Positions 1-7,100 of a stretch of 8,283 nt of DNA are shown here, one piece after another. Source of the DNA: JAKORR01 sp964608495 (GTDB lineage Bacteria; Armatimonadota; Zipacnadia; Zipacnadales; FEN-943); NCBI GenBank assembly GCA_964608495.1, contig CAZSOQ010000234.1:1-8283 (forward strand), written 5' to 3'. The position numbers were made by a program, and so were the translations under genes. Below the pieces are notes generated by a model. The model made no database searches. It was not told the DNA's origin and saw only the letters and a program-made list of their open reading frames with translations. The stretch's first letter is position 1; the number at the start of each line of letters is the position of its first letter.

Positions 1-736
1 GGGCCGGATCTACGCCGGCGGCCTTACGCTGCACTGCCGCCCCCTCGGGCACCGAGAGCACGATGTTGTCATACAGACATCCGCGCAGCCCGCCGCCGCT
101 GCCCGCGATGAACCCCACGGCCCCGGCCGTCACCAGGTCGTGCGCAAGCCAGGGGCTCTCCGCGAGCAGCTTGCCGTCCTCTCCCGCCACGCGCACCCGC
201 ACGCGTTCCGCCTCGTTCTCGACCTCCGCGCGGTACCAGCTGTCCGTCCGGAAGCCGTCGGCCGTCCAGCGCGGCTCCCAGGTTCCCTCGCTGATCGTCC
301 ACACGCCCAGGCTCGTCTTGTCGAACTCGAACCAGAAGCTGTGGCCCTCGGCGGTCCAGTGAGCCACCACAAGCCGGTAGCCTCCCGCCTCCTCGGCTGG
401 CTGGAGGAAGTCGAAGCCTAGCCGGAAGGGAGGAGCCACACGGGCTCGCGTAGTGAAGCCCACGTCATGCCCGTCCGCCCGCACGTGCGCGGCCTTGTCG
501 TCCCCGCGGTCGTCCAAGCTCACGCCCGCCGAACCCGTCGGCACCGTCTCCCACACCTCGGCCGACAGCTCAGCGGCGGCGAAGTCCTCGCGCACCACCG
601 CACGCCAGCCCTCCTCCTGCGCCTGGCCCAGGACGGGCCCGACGAGCAGGACCCAGCCCGCGGACACCAGGGCCACCCCGACCCTCGTTTGCCGCCTCCA
701 CTGCCGGCGCGAATCCCGAAGTGATGATCGGTGCAT
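1..736 (-). CDS. Secreted concanavalin-like (LamG/DUF1080-like) protein, 3' end outside window
   Basis: This gene is open at the left edge, so only its first 245 codons are visible and there is no stop. The start is the ATG at 736-734, chosen because GAGGGAGGT lies 9 bases upstream (746-754). Residues 1-39 look like a long Sec signal peptide: an arginine-rich n-region (residues 1-18), a hydrophobic core (VGVALVSAGWVLLVGPVLG) and likely cleavage near QA/QEE. The mature part is beta-rich, with alternating aromatic and charged strands: FDFL near 108, FWFEFDKTSLGVW near 134-146, WYRAEVENEAERVRVRV near 167-182, and YDNIVL near 222. That succession, ending in a YDNIVL-type strand, is typical of LamG and of DUF1080 (3-keto-disaccharide hydrolase/GH16-like) beta-sandwiches. 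A role in binding or processing extracellular sugar is inferred; no catalytic residues can be assigned. It is divergent from the sigma-factor gene, sharing a 236-base intergenic region. Confidence 0.82.
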   Translation of the reverse strand, partial: MHRSSLRDSRRQWRRQTRVGVALVSAGWVLLVGPVLGQAQEEGWRAVVREDFAAAELSAEVWETVPTGSAGVSLDDRGDDKAAHVRADGHDVGFTTRARVAPPFRLGFDFLQPAEEAGGYRLVVAHWTAEGHSFWFEFDKTSLGVWTISEGTWEPRWTADGFRTDSWYRAEVENEAERVRVRVAGEDGKLLAESPWLAHDLVTAGAVGFIAGSGGGLRGCLYDNIVLSVPEGAAVQRKAAGVDPA

Positions 737-972
737 CCAGCGACTACCTCCCTCGGGCCTTGCCCTCTCGCCTCCCACGGACCCTCACCCTACTTCACCC
801 CGCGCTTCCCGGCAACGCCGGTCCCCAAGGCGGCCTCCCCATACCTCGCCGACCCTCCAGCCGCGCTGCGCGTGACGGCCTGGCCGCGCGCCGCCCGCGG
901 TAGGATAGACCTCAATCCCACCGAACCTTCCGTCGCGCCCGACGCCACCTACCCTTTGGAGAGACGCACCCG
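737..972. other. Divergent intergenic region between secreted protein and sigma-factor gene
   Basis: Both flanking genes are read outward from this stretch, so it should hold both promoters. The only certain signals are the ribosome binding sites at its two ends (746-754 on minus, GGAGAG at 958-963 on plus). A small perfect hairpin (CCGGC-AAC-GCCGG, 809-821) lies in the middle. TAGGAT at 901-906 is the best -10-like hexamer on the plus strand, but no -35 partner sits at a suitable distance. The plus strand is pyrimidine-rich over 745-800, giving the minus-strand leader a purine-rich 5' region. No convincing promoter or ECF-type -35/-10 pair can be named by eye. Confidence 0.4.
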
Positions 973-2631
973 ATGCCACCGGGCACCCGCCGACTCACTG
1001 ACGCCCACTTGGTGGACTGCGCCCGACGCAGCGACCGGGCCGCCCTCGAGCTGCTCCTGTCGCGCCATCGGGGCGCTGTGCTCACCCTCGCGCGCCGCCT
1101 GGGCCTCGCCCGCGACGAGGCCGAGGACCTGGCCCAGGACACCTTCGTCCAGGCCGTCAGAGCGCTCGACCAGCTCCGCGATCCCTCCCGCTTCCTCCCC
1201 TGGCTGCTCCGCATCGCCCGCCGTCGCGGAGTGCGCCGCCGCGAGGTCCTTCGCCTCACGGCCGAGCTCCCTCCTGGCGAGCTCATGGGCTTCCCGGCCG
1301 GTAGAGAGGACGACCTGCTCGACGCCGTGCAGCGGGCCCTGCCGCGCCTGCCCGCGCGACAGAGGCGCATCCTGGACCTCCACTACCTCCAGGGCTACAC
1401 CTGCGACGAGATCGCCCGCGCGCTCGGCCTCGCCCCGGGGTCCGTCAAGCGTCTCCTCCACGAATCCCGCAACCGTCTACGAGAGGAGTGTGGCGCAATG
1501 GAGCCCGATGCCCAGCCCCGCGGCGGCCCGCGCCGCCTTGTCCACTGGATCAACGGCTCGACCGGCCCAGGGCCGACCACGGTCTTCTCCCTGATGAAGC
1601 CCAGGCTGGCCCAGAGCATCTGTCTTTCGCTCAGTAAGACACCGCGCACGCCTGCCGAGACAGCGATGGACGTCTGCGCCCACGAGGCCTACGTCCTCGA
1701 GCACCTGGAGGCGCTTGCTCACGAGGGCATCCTGGAGCGCCTCACGGGCGACCGCTACCGTGCGGCCTTCCTGGCCCTGGATGCCGCAGATCAGGCCCAC
1801 GTGGCTGCCCTGGCCCGCCAGGCCGGGCCCGCCTTGGCCGACGCCGTCGAGCCGGACCTCGAGACCCTCCGCTCTGCCTACCTGAAGACCCCCGTCGCCG
1901 CCGGCCACCCCTGGCAGGAGGCGATCTGGCTGGTCGTGGGGGTGTTCCTGTGCAACGTCGCCGTCGCCCGCAATACTCCCGACCCAACGCCCCATCCGCC
2001 CGAACGGCCCAGCGGCGGCAGGTACTGGCTCGGGGGGTTCGAGCAGGTCCCCGGCGCTGAGCCCCTCTGGACCACGGGGTTCAACGCGCACCACAACCCT
2101 GCCCTGCCCAACGGCCAGTTCTGGACCAACGGCCTCTACCGGCACTACGGCTGCTTCACCGGCGAGAACGCCGAGGTCCTGCGGGCCATTGCCGACGGCG
2201 CCGGCAGCATCCGGGCCGTCGCCGACACCTGCGGCATCTCCCGCACCGATGCCGGCCGGCGAGTCCAGCGGCTAACCGACCTGGGCTTCATCGTGCGCCG
2301 CGGACGGGCCCTGGCCACCGGCTTCCCGGTCTACACCAGGGCGGACAGCGACCTTCTCGTCCCGGTCCTCAACCGTCTCGCGTCCCATCTCTGGCAGACC
2401 GCGCTCGCGCCTCGCCTTGCCGGCCTCGATGACCTTCTGCGCGCGCGACGCTACGGTCACCTCGCCTCCCAGTTCCCCGTCGCTCGCGACAACCTGCGCT
2501 GTGACCTGTGCGGCGAAGGCCTTCGCGTGCTCATGGAGCGCGGCGTCCTGCCGCGTCCCGACGAACCCGCCCCGTGGGGCTTCGCCTTTCTCGGCTGGAT
2601 ACCCGACCTGCCGCTCATGGACTGGGGCTAA
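973..2631 (+). CDS. ECF sigma-70 factor fused to a two-wHTH C-terminal regulatory extension
   Basis: This is a 552-residue protein. GGAGAG at 958-963, 9 bases upstream, supports the ATG. Residues about 24-92 are sigma region 2, with DEAEDLAQDTFVQAVRAL (core binding) and FLPWLLRIARRRGVRRR (-10 recognition helix; the usual Asn after IAR is Arg). Residues about 114-172 are sigma region 4, with LPARQRRILDLHYLQGYTCDEIARALGL followed by the recognition helix SVKRLLHESRNRLRE. Regions 1.1 and 3 are absent, as in ECF factors. The rest is a long extension: a first wHTH-like segment (about 203-268, ending in the wing-like GDRYRAAFLAL), a middle domain with YWLGGFE at 351-357, a second wHTH-like segment (about 398-455), and a C-terminal part with FPVYTRADSD, RRYGHL and a CDLC pair (C510, C513). 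The extension is homologous to the next gene's product. The extension resembles none of the common ECF extensions I know (SnoaL-like, TPR, WD40), and no anti-sigma gene is seen nearby, so regulation in cis is inferred. The sigma call is secure; the role of the extension is unknown. Confidence 0.92.
   Translation: MPPGTRRLTDAHLVDCARRSDRAALELLLSRHRGAVLTLARRLGLARDEAEDLAQDTFVQAVRALDQLRDPSRFLPWLLRIARRRGVRRREVLRLTAELPPGELMGFPAGREDDLLDAVQRALPRLPARQRRILDLHYLQGYTCDEIARALGLAPGSVKRLLHESRNRLREECGAMEPDAQPRGGPRRLVHWINGSTGPGPTTVFSLMKPRLAQSICLSLSKTPRTPAETAMDVCAHEAYVLEHLEALAHEGILERLTGDRYRAAFLALDAADQAHVAALARQAGPALADAVEPDLETLRSAYLKTPVAAGHPWQEAIWLVVGVFLCNVAVARNTPDPTPHPPERPSGGRYWLGGFEQVPGAEPLWTTGFNAHHNPALPNGQFWTNGLYRHYGCFTGENAEVLRAIADGAGSIRAVADTCGISRTDAGRRVQRLTDLGFIVRRGRALATGFPVYTRADSDLLVPVLNRLASHLWQTALAPRLAGLDDLLRARRYGHLASQFPVARDNLRCDLCGEGLRVLMERGVLPRPDEPAPWGFAFLGWIPDLPLMDWG
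1484..1500 (+). promoter_or_regulatory. Possible internal ribosome binding site and start at the sigma/extension junction
   Basis: AGGAG at 1484-1488 is followed 9 bases later by an in-frame ATG at 1498-1500 (Met176). This lies immediately after sigma region 4 and about 10 residues before homology to the downstream paralogue begins. Initiation here would give a 377-residue sigma-free form of the extension. The purine-rich codons also encode the LREE of region 4, so chance is a real alternative. Confidence 0.35.
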
Positions 2632-2677
2632 GGCTGCGGGCGCCGAGCCCCGCCGATGCCCCGGCGACAATGCGCCG

Positions 2678-2714
2678 AGGACCGAACCCTCTGCGCGAGC
2701 GGAGGGTCCTTTCT
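2678..2714 (+). terminator. Candidate intrinsic terminator after the sigma-factor gene
   Basis: An 8-base-pair stem (2687-2694 with 2699-2706, one internal T-G wobble) closes a GCGA tetraloop of the GNRA type at 2695-2698. AGGA at 2678-2681 can pair with TCCT at 2707-2710 across a 5-base bulge, lengthening the hairpin. It is followed by TTTCT, a short and imperfect T-tract. It lies 47 bases past the sigma gene stop and would end or attenuate transcription before the downstream paralogue. The weak T-run keeps confidence moderate. Confidence 0.5.
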
Positions 2715-2727
2715 AGTCAGACGCGCC

Positions 2728-2770
2728 GGCGGACGATCCGTCCCGCGCAGGTGGGGCCGATCGTCCCGCC
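2728..2770. repeat. Long inverted repeat (GGACGATC ... GATCGTCC) before the exported paralogue
   Basis: GGACGATC at 2731-2738 is perfectly inverted as GATCGTCC at 2759-2766. The match extends outward as GGC/GCC (2728-2730 with 2768-2770) if one base at 2767 is bulged. The arms are 20 bases apart, and the repeat ends 6 bases before the Shine-Dalgarno sequence of the next gene. It could be a bipartite operator for a dimeric wHTH protein, or a leader-RNA hairpin controlling translation. It is distinct from the terminator-like hairpin just upstream. Confidence 0.45.
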
Positions 2771-2776
2771 CGCCTC

Positions 2777-2786
2777 GGAGGGGGGT
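2777..2786 (+). promoter_or_regulatory. Ribosome binding site fixing the start of the exported paralogue
   Basis: GGAGGGGGGT, with 7 bases between its end and the ATG at 2794, is one of the strongest Shine-Dalgarno sequences in the window. It matters because it places the start at the beginning of the signal-peptide-like segment. An in-frame ATG at 2656 has no such site, and its extra 46 residues are arginine-rich with no homology to the sigma-factor relative. Confidence 0.75.
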
Positions 2787-2793
2787 GTTCGAC

Positions 2794-4011
2794 ATGCGGA
2801 GCCCAAGAGCAGCGATCCTCGCCCAGGCCTGCCTGCTCGCCCTTGCGGCGGGCACGTCCTACAGTCAGGAGCTCGCCCCGGGCGCGACACGCGAGCCCGG
2901 ACCGCGCCGGCTGGCGGTCTTCATCTGCGGGTCCATCTCACCCGGCCCCACGGATGTCTTCGCCCTAATGAGAAGCAGCCTGGCCCAGAGCCTCTGCCTC
3001 TCGGTCAACAAGCAGCCGAAGACCGCCGCGGAGATCGGCGCCGAGATCGCGGCCCACGAGCTCTACGTGCGCGAGAAGGCCGAGGAGCTGGTGGCCGCCG
3101 AGGTGCTGAAGCGCACCGACGACGGCCGGTACCTGGCGAGCTTCCTCGCCATGGACGCGGGCGACTATGCCGAGCTGCGCACGCTCTCTCGCGAGGCCGG
3201 GCCTCCGATGGCGGACCTCATCCGGCAGCGCCTCCCCGATCTGCAGGCCGCCTACCTGCGCACCCCGGTCGCGCGCGCCGGCTTCTCCTGGGACGAGTCC
3301 CTGTGGCCCGTCGTCGGCGTGATGCTCTGCATGCGCGGCACCTGGCGCGCTCTGCAGATGCCGATCCCCGACCCACCCCAGCGGCCTGATGGGGGCTGGT
3401 ACTGGCTCGGCGGATTCGAGGCCACCGCCGACGCAGGGCCCTCCCTGGGCGCCGGTCTGAACGTCACGGGCGGGCGCGTGCTCGAGTACGGCTTCCTCTG
3501 GCTCACGGGCGCCTCTGGTCGCCCCGCGCTCCAGCAGGAATCCATCAACGTCCTCGACGCGATCGCCGATGGGGCCACGACAGCCCCCGGCCTGCAGGCG
3601 GCCCTCGGCGCCAGCCGCGACGGCGCCCTGGCAGCGCTTCAGCCTCTCCTCCGCGACGGTCTGGTGATCGCCGACGGCGAACGCCTGAGCCTGGCCTTCC
3701 CCGTGTACCGACAGGAGGACAGCGACATCCTCACCCCCGTCCTTGATGCCCTTGCCCAGGAGCTTGCCCGCGGGATCATGCTGCCGCGGCTCCAGGTCAT
3801 CGGCGACTCCCTCCACGCCAGGGGCTATGGTCACCTGGGCGAGCCCTACGTCCGGTTGCTGCGCTGGTGGATGGAGAGCCCGATGCACGAGGAGGCCCTA
3901 CGTCTGCTTGCCGAGAGGAAGGTACTCCCGCCGGTCCCCAGCCCGCTGCCGGCCACCTTCGGCCTGATCGCCTGGGTCCGGGGCCTGCCCCTCATGGCCT
4001 CGGGCCTATGA
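2794..4011 (+). CDS. Signal-peptide-bearing paralogue of the sigma factor's C-terminal extension
   Basis: This 405-residue protein is not of a family I can name. Residues 1-25 look like a Sec signal peptide (MRSPRAA, then ILAQACLLALAAG, then TSYSQ). From about residue 36 (PGPRRL) to the end it aligns with residues 185-552 of the sigma-factor protein. Shared features are SPGPTDVF/TGPGPTTVF, LAQS-CLS, AHE-YV, the wing-like GRYLASFLAM, AYL-TPVA, VVGV-LC, GG-YWLGGFE (202-208), an -AIADGA- segment opening the second wHTH (about 250-305), FPVY---DSD (302-311), and GYGHL (344-348). The CDLC pair of the sigma protein is replaced here by MESPM. No ATG, GTG or TTG lies in frame between the start and the homologous region, so a leaderless reading is unlikely. 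A wHTH-like protein carrying an export signal is odd: it may be a periplasmic or membrane-tethered sensor using a wHTH-derived fold, or the N-terminus may act as an anchor. It is in the same direction as the sigma gene, 162 bases away, with terminator-like and operator-like structures between. Confidence 0.85.
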   Translation: MRSPRAAILAQACLLALAAGTSYSQELAPGATREPGPRRLAVFICGSISPGPTDVFALMRSSLAQSLCLSVNKQPKTAAEIGAEIAAHELYVREKAEELVAAEVLKRTDDGRYLASFLAMDAGDYAELRTLSREAGPPMADLIRQRLPDLQAAYLRTPVARAGFSWDESLWPVVGVMLCMRGTWRALQMPIPDPPQRPDGGWYWLGGFEATADAGPSLGAGLNVTGGRVLEYGFLWLTGASGRPALQQESINVLDAIADGATTAPGLQAALGASRDGALAALQPLLRDGLVIADGERLSLAFPVYRQEDSDILTPVLDALAQELARGIMLPRLQVIGDSLHARGYGHLGEPYVRLLRWWMESPMHEEALRLLAERKVLPPVPSPLPATFGLIAWVRGLPLMASGL

Positions 4012-4112
4012 GCCCCCTTTGGCGGTCCTGGTAGCCGCAGGCTTCAGCCCCGCCTCCCATGGCCCCGTGGTGCTCCGCCCTTGACGCAGGGATACCCATC
4101 CGGCCCGCGCCC

Positions 4113-7100
4113 CTACATCAGCTCCTCTATCGCCCTCGCCATCTCGCCCCGCGCCTTCAGGTACGCCTCCGGATCCCCGGACCAGTTCGCATAGTCCTTG
4201 ACCAGCGCGTCGTCTATTGCCAACAGCTCCCTTGCCCGCCGCACCGCTGCTTCCGGCCTTCCGCGTGCTACCCCCGTCTCCGCCAGCTCCTGCAGCAGCA
4301 CGAAATACTCATAGTCCTCGAGGCCCTCGCGGATGTTTTCCCACCGGATGGTGTCCACGGGCCCCCCGTCCTCGCCAGGGTAGACGAGCGTCCCGTCCCC
4401 GTTGGCCCGGGGGAACGTCTGCTCGCGCAGCGGATCCCCGACGCGCCACCAGTTGCTGATGGACCAGTACAGGAAGCCTTCCATCTTGTGCTTCCACGTC
4501 AGCCACGTCACCACGCGGCAGTCCAGCGCCGGGTAGTCGGTCCAGAAGTTCGGGTACGGATGGCGGCACGAGAAGGCCACGTACCACCACAGCGTGCTGC
4601 CCTTGCCGCGCTCCCGCTCAGCTCCCTCCGGGTCGAAGGAGTACAGCTCCGGGCACCAGATGTCCACGTTCTCGAGCGCCGGCGGGAACCCCCGCGCGGT
4701 CATCATGTTGCGCAGACCCGGCGCGGCTTCCTTCACCGTCCGCATCAGCAGCTCCACCACGGGGTACTGCTTGCCCTCCGGCTCATCCCACAGGTACGTA
4801 TAGGCCACGTCCAGCCAGCCCTTCTCGCGCAGATGGGCCTCGGCCGCGGCGGCGATCCGCGCCAGCCCCGACTCGGCGATCGCGCGCTGCGCCTCCTCGA
4901 GGGTCGCCTCGCGGGGCACGCTCGGCAGCGGCAGCCAGATCACGTTCGCGGCCCACGGGTAGTACTTCTCGACCGCGGCATCGAAATCCGTGAAGTCCAC
5001 CTGCCAGTCCGTCTCCGCCGGCGAATCGGAGGCCAGGCGCTCGGCTCCCGCCCAGCTCTCGTAGGGCTCGGCCCCGTCCTCGGGCGCCGCCACGGACAGC
5101 GTCAGCCGCCCATCGCCCACGGCGACCCTGGCCTCGGCCGCCGTGGCCCGCCACCACTCCCCGTGGCCCAGGTCGTCGAAGGTCCGCTCGGCTCTGTCGC
5201 CTCCCCGGAGCCGCAGCGCACCTACCTGGATCCGCACGGGCCCTGTACCCCGCCACTCCATCCTCACCGAGCGAAAGACCCGTGGCTCCCGCAGCGTGGC
5301 GCTCAGCTCGGCCGGCTCGCCGCCGACCGCGATGGGGCCGTAGGTGGCGCGCTCGCGGCCTTCGCCCTCACAGACCAGGTAGAGGGCACCCGTCTTCACG
5401 CCTTCGCCCTCGCCCCGCACGCTGAGGCCGAGGCTCTCGTGCCCGGACCAGTCGAAGCTCGGCCTGGTGACCTTCGGCCCGTGCCAGGGGATCCCCGGGA
5501 ACCCCAGACTCACCCGGTGCTCGGCGGCATTGCGCGCGTACCGCTCCACGTCCATCGCGCTCTGCCAGCGCCCGCAGGAGTTCAGTCCGTACATCGTCGG
5601 CAGGCTTGACCGCTCGGGCAGCGCGAAGTTCCACACGTGCAACCGCAGCGGCAGCGACCGCTGTCCCTCGGCGCAGGTCACCGTCACCGTCCCCTCGTAG
5701 TCGCCCGGCCGCGCCTCGCGCGGCACGTGGACCGTCAGCCACGCGATGCGGTGGTCGCTCGCCGGCACGGAGAAGCTCTCCACGGGGTACAGGGGGTCCG
5801 GCCACTCACCCACGTGGCGCACCTGGTACGATGGCTGCGTGGTCACGGCGTAGCCCACCTCGCGCCACGACAGGTCCTCGCCGCCGATGGTGGCCCCGTC
5901 CGGCCCGCGCAGCTCGGACAGCTCCAGCTTCACGCCCTCGAGGGCCCTGCCCGTCGCGAAGACGAAGACCTGCGCCGGCTCATACTCACCGCGCGCGGCC
6001 TCCAGGGCGATCGGCTCCTCCAGGTGGCCGGGGAAGGGGTCGTGCTTGAGCACCTTGATCGTCCCGTGCGTCCAGCCCAGCGCGAAGGGCTGGCCGGCCG
6101 CCGCGGCGGCCACGCGAGCCGCGCTCGCCAGCCGCGTCACCTCGCGCTTCTCCTCGGCCAGCTCCGCGCGCAGCTCCTCGAGCCGGGCCTCCGCCGCCTT
6201 GTCGTCCGCCGGGCGCTCCGCCAGGAAGTCGCGCCGCCGCCGTTCCAGCTTCTCCCGAGCCTGGTCGAGCAGTGCCCTCAGCTCGGCCGACAGCGGCCCC
6301 GCGGCCGCTTCGTCCAGGAGCCTGCCGTGGTCGGCGAGAGCCCCGAGCACCGGTGGCACGTACCCGTGCCGCAGACGCCCGGCCAGCAGCCGCCCGCTCG
6401 TCTCGTCGAACACCAGCAGGGCCAGCCGCGCCGGCCCGTCCGCCGTCACCTCGTAGGCGACGTCCATCTCCTCCGTCGCCCCCGGCTCCAGCCGCAGCGC
6501 GCGTGCGCCCCTTTCGCGTCGCACGAAGGGCTCGCCCGAGGACAGCTCCAGGGCCACGCGCAGCGCCAGGGGCGCCTGCGTCGGGTTGCCCACCGTGGCC
6601 TTCACCCGGTTGGCGCCGAGCCAGGGCCGATCCCAGTCGCAGGCCCCGATCACCTCCGGCGGGGGCGCCGCGGTCTGGACCTCGTCAGCTCCCTCGGCGG
6701 CCAGCCGCGCAACCTCCGCCTCGTCCAGCGCGTCGTCGTACAGCCTGATGCGGGCGTAGATGCCCGGCGCCGGCCAGCTCCGCGACGACACGTGGCGCCC
6801 CACCTCCGCCGGGAACTCGTCCAGCCGCGGCGCCTCGTAGGGCGCGTCTCGCTGCACCACGCGCCTGCCGTTCACGTACAGCTCCCGGCGCCCCGGCTGC
6901 CACGACAGGGCCAGGTGCGTCCACTGCCCCTCCCTGAGGATGTCTTCCACGGGCAGGCGCGCGAAGGGCGTCGTGGACTCGTGCCCGACCACCTTCGCGC
7001 AGAGCTGCTTGCTGTCCACATACAGGCCGATCTCGTCGAACCCGTCGGGCAGGCCGTTCCCGTCCGTCTGCATGGCATAGAAGAGCATGGCATACCGCAC

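Noticed and set aside
901..906. TAGGAT as a -10 box for the sigma-factor gene
   Set aside because: It matches four of six consensus bases, but the expected -35 position (around 878-883, GCCTGG) has no resemblance to a -35 element.
731..1594. A 287-codon plus-strand frame overlapping the start of the sigma-factor gene
   Set aside because: Ser/Pro/Arg/Ala-rich product with no motif, while the overlapping frame encodes clear sigma regions 2 and 4.
2656..2793. An upstream extension of the exported paralogue from an ATG at 2656
   Set aside because: The added 46 residues are arginine-rich, run through the terminator-like and inverted-repeat structures, lack a ribosome site, and have no counterpart in the sigma-fused homologue.
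4021..4054. Possible bidirectional terminator between the convergent genes
   Set aside because: Only short competing stems are seen (AGCC 4033-4036, GGCT 4040-4043, AGCC 4046-4049; GGCGG with CCGCC) and there is no T- or A-tract after them.
4059..5609. A 516-codon open frame on the plus strand opposite the 3' half of the hydrolase gene
   Set aside because: Low-complexity Arg/Pro/His/Leu composition, no ribosome site worth noting, and the minus strand here encodes recognisable DUF4091 motifs.
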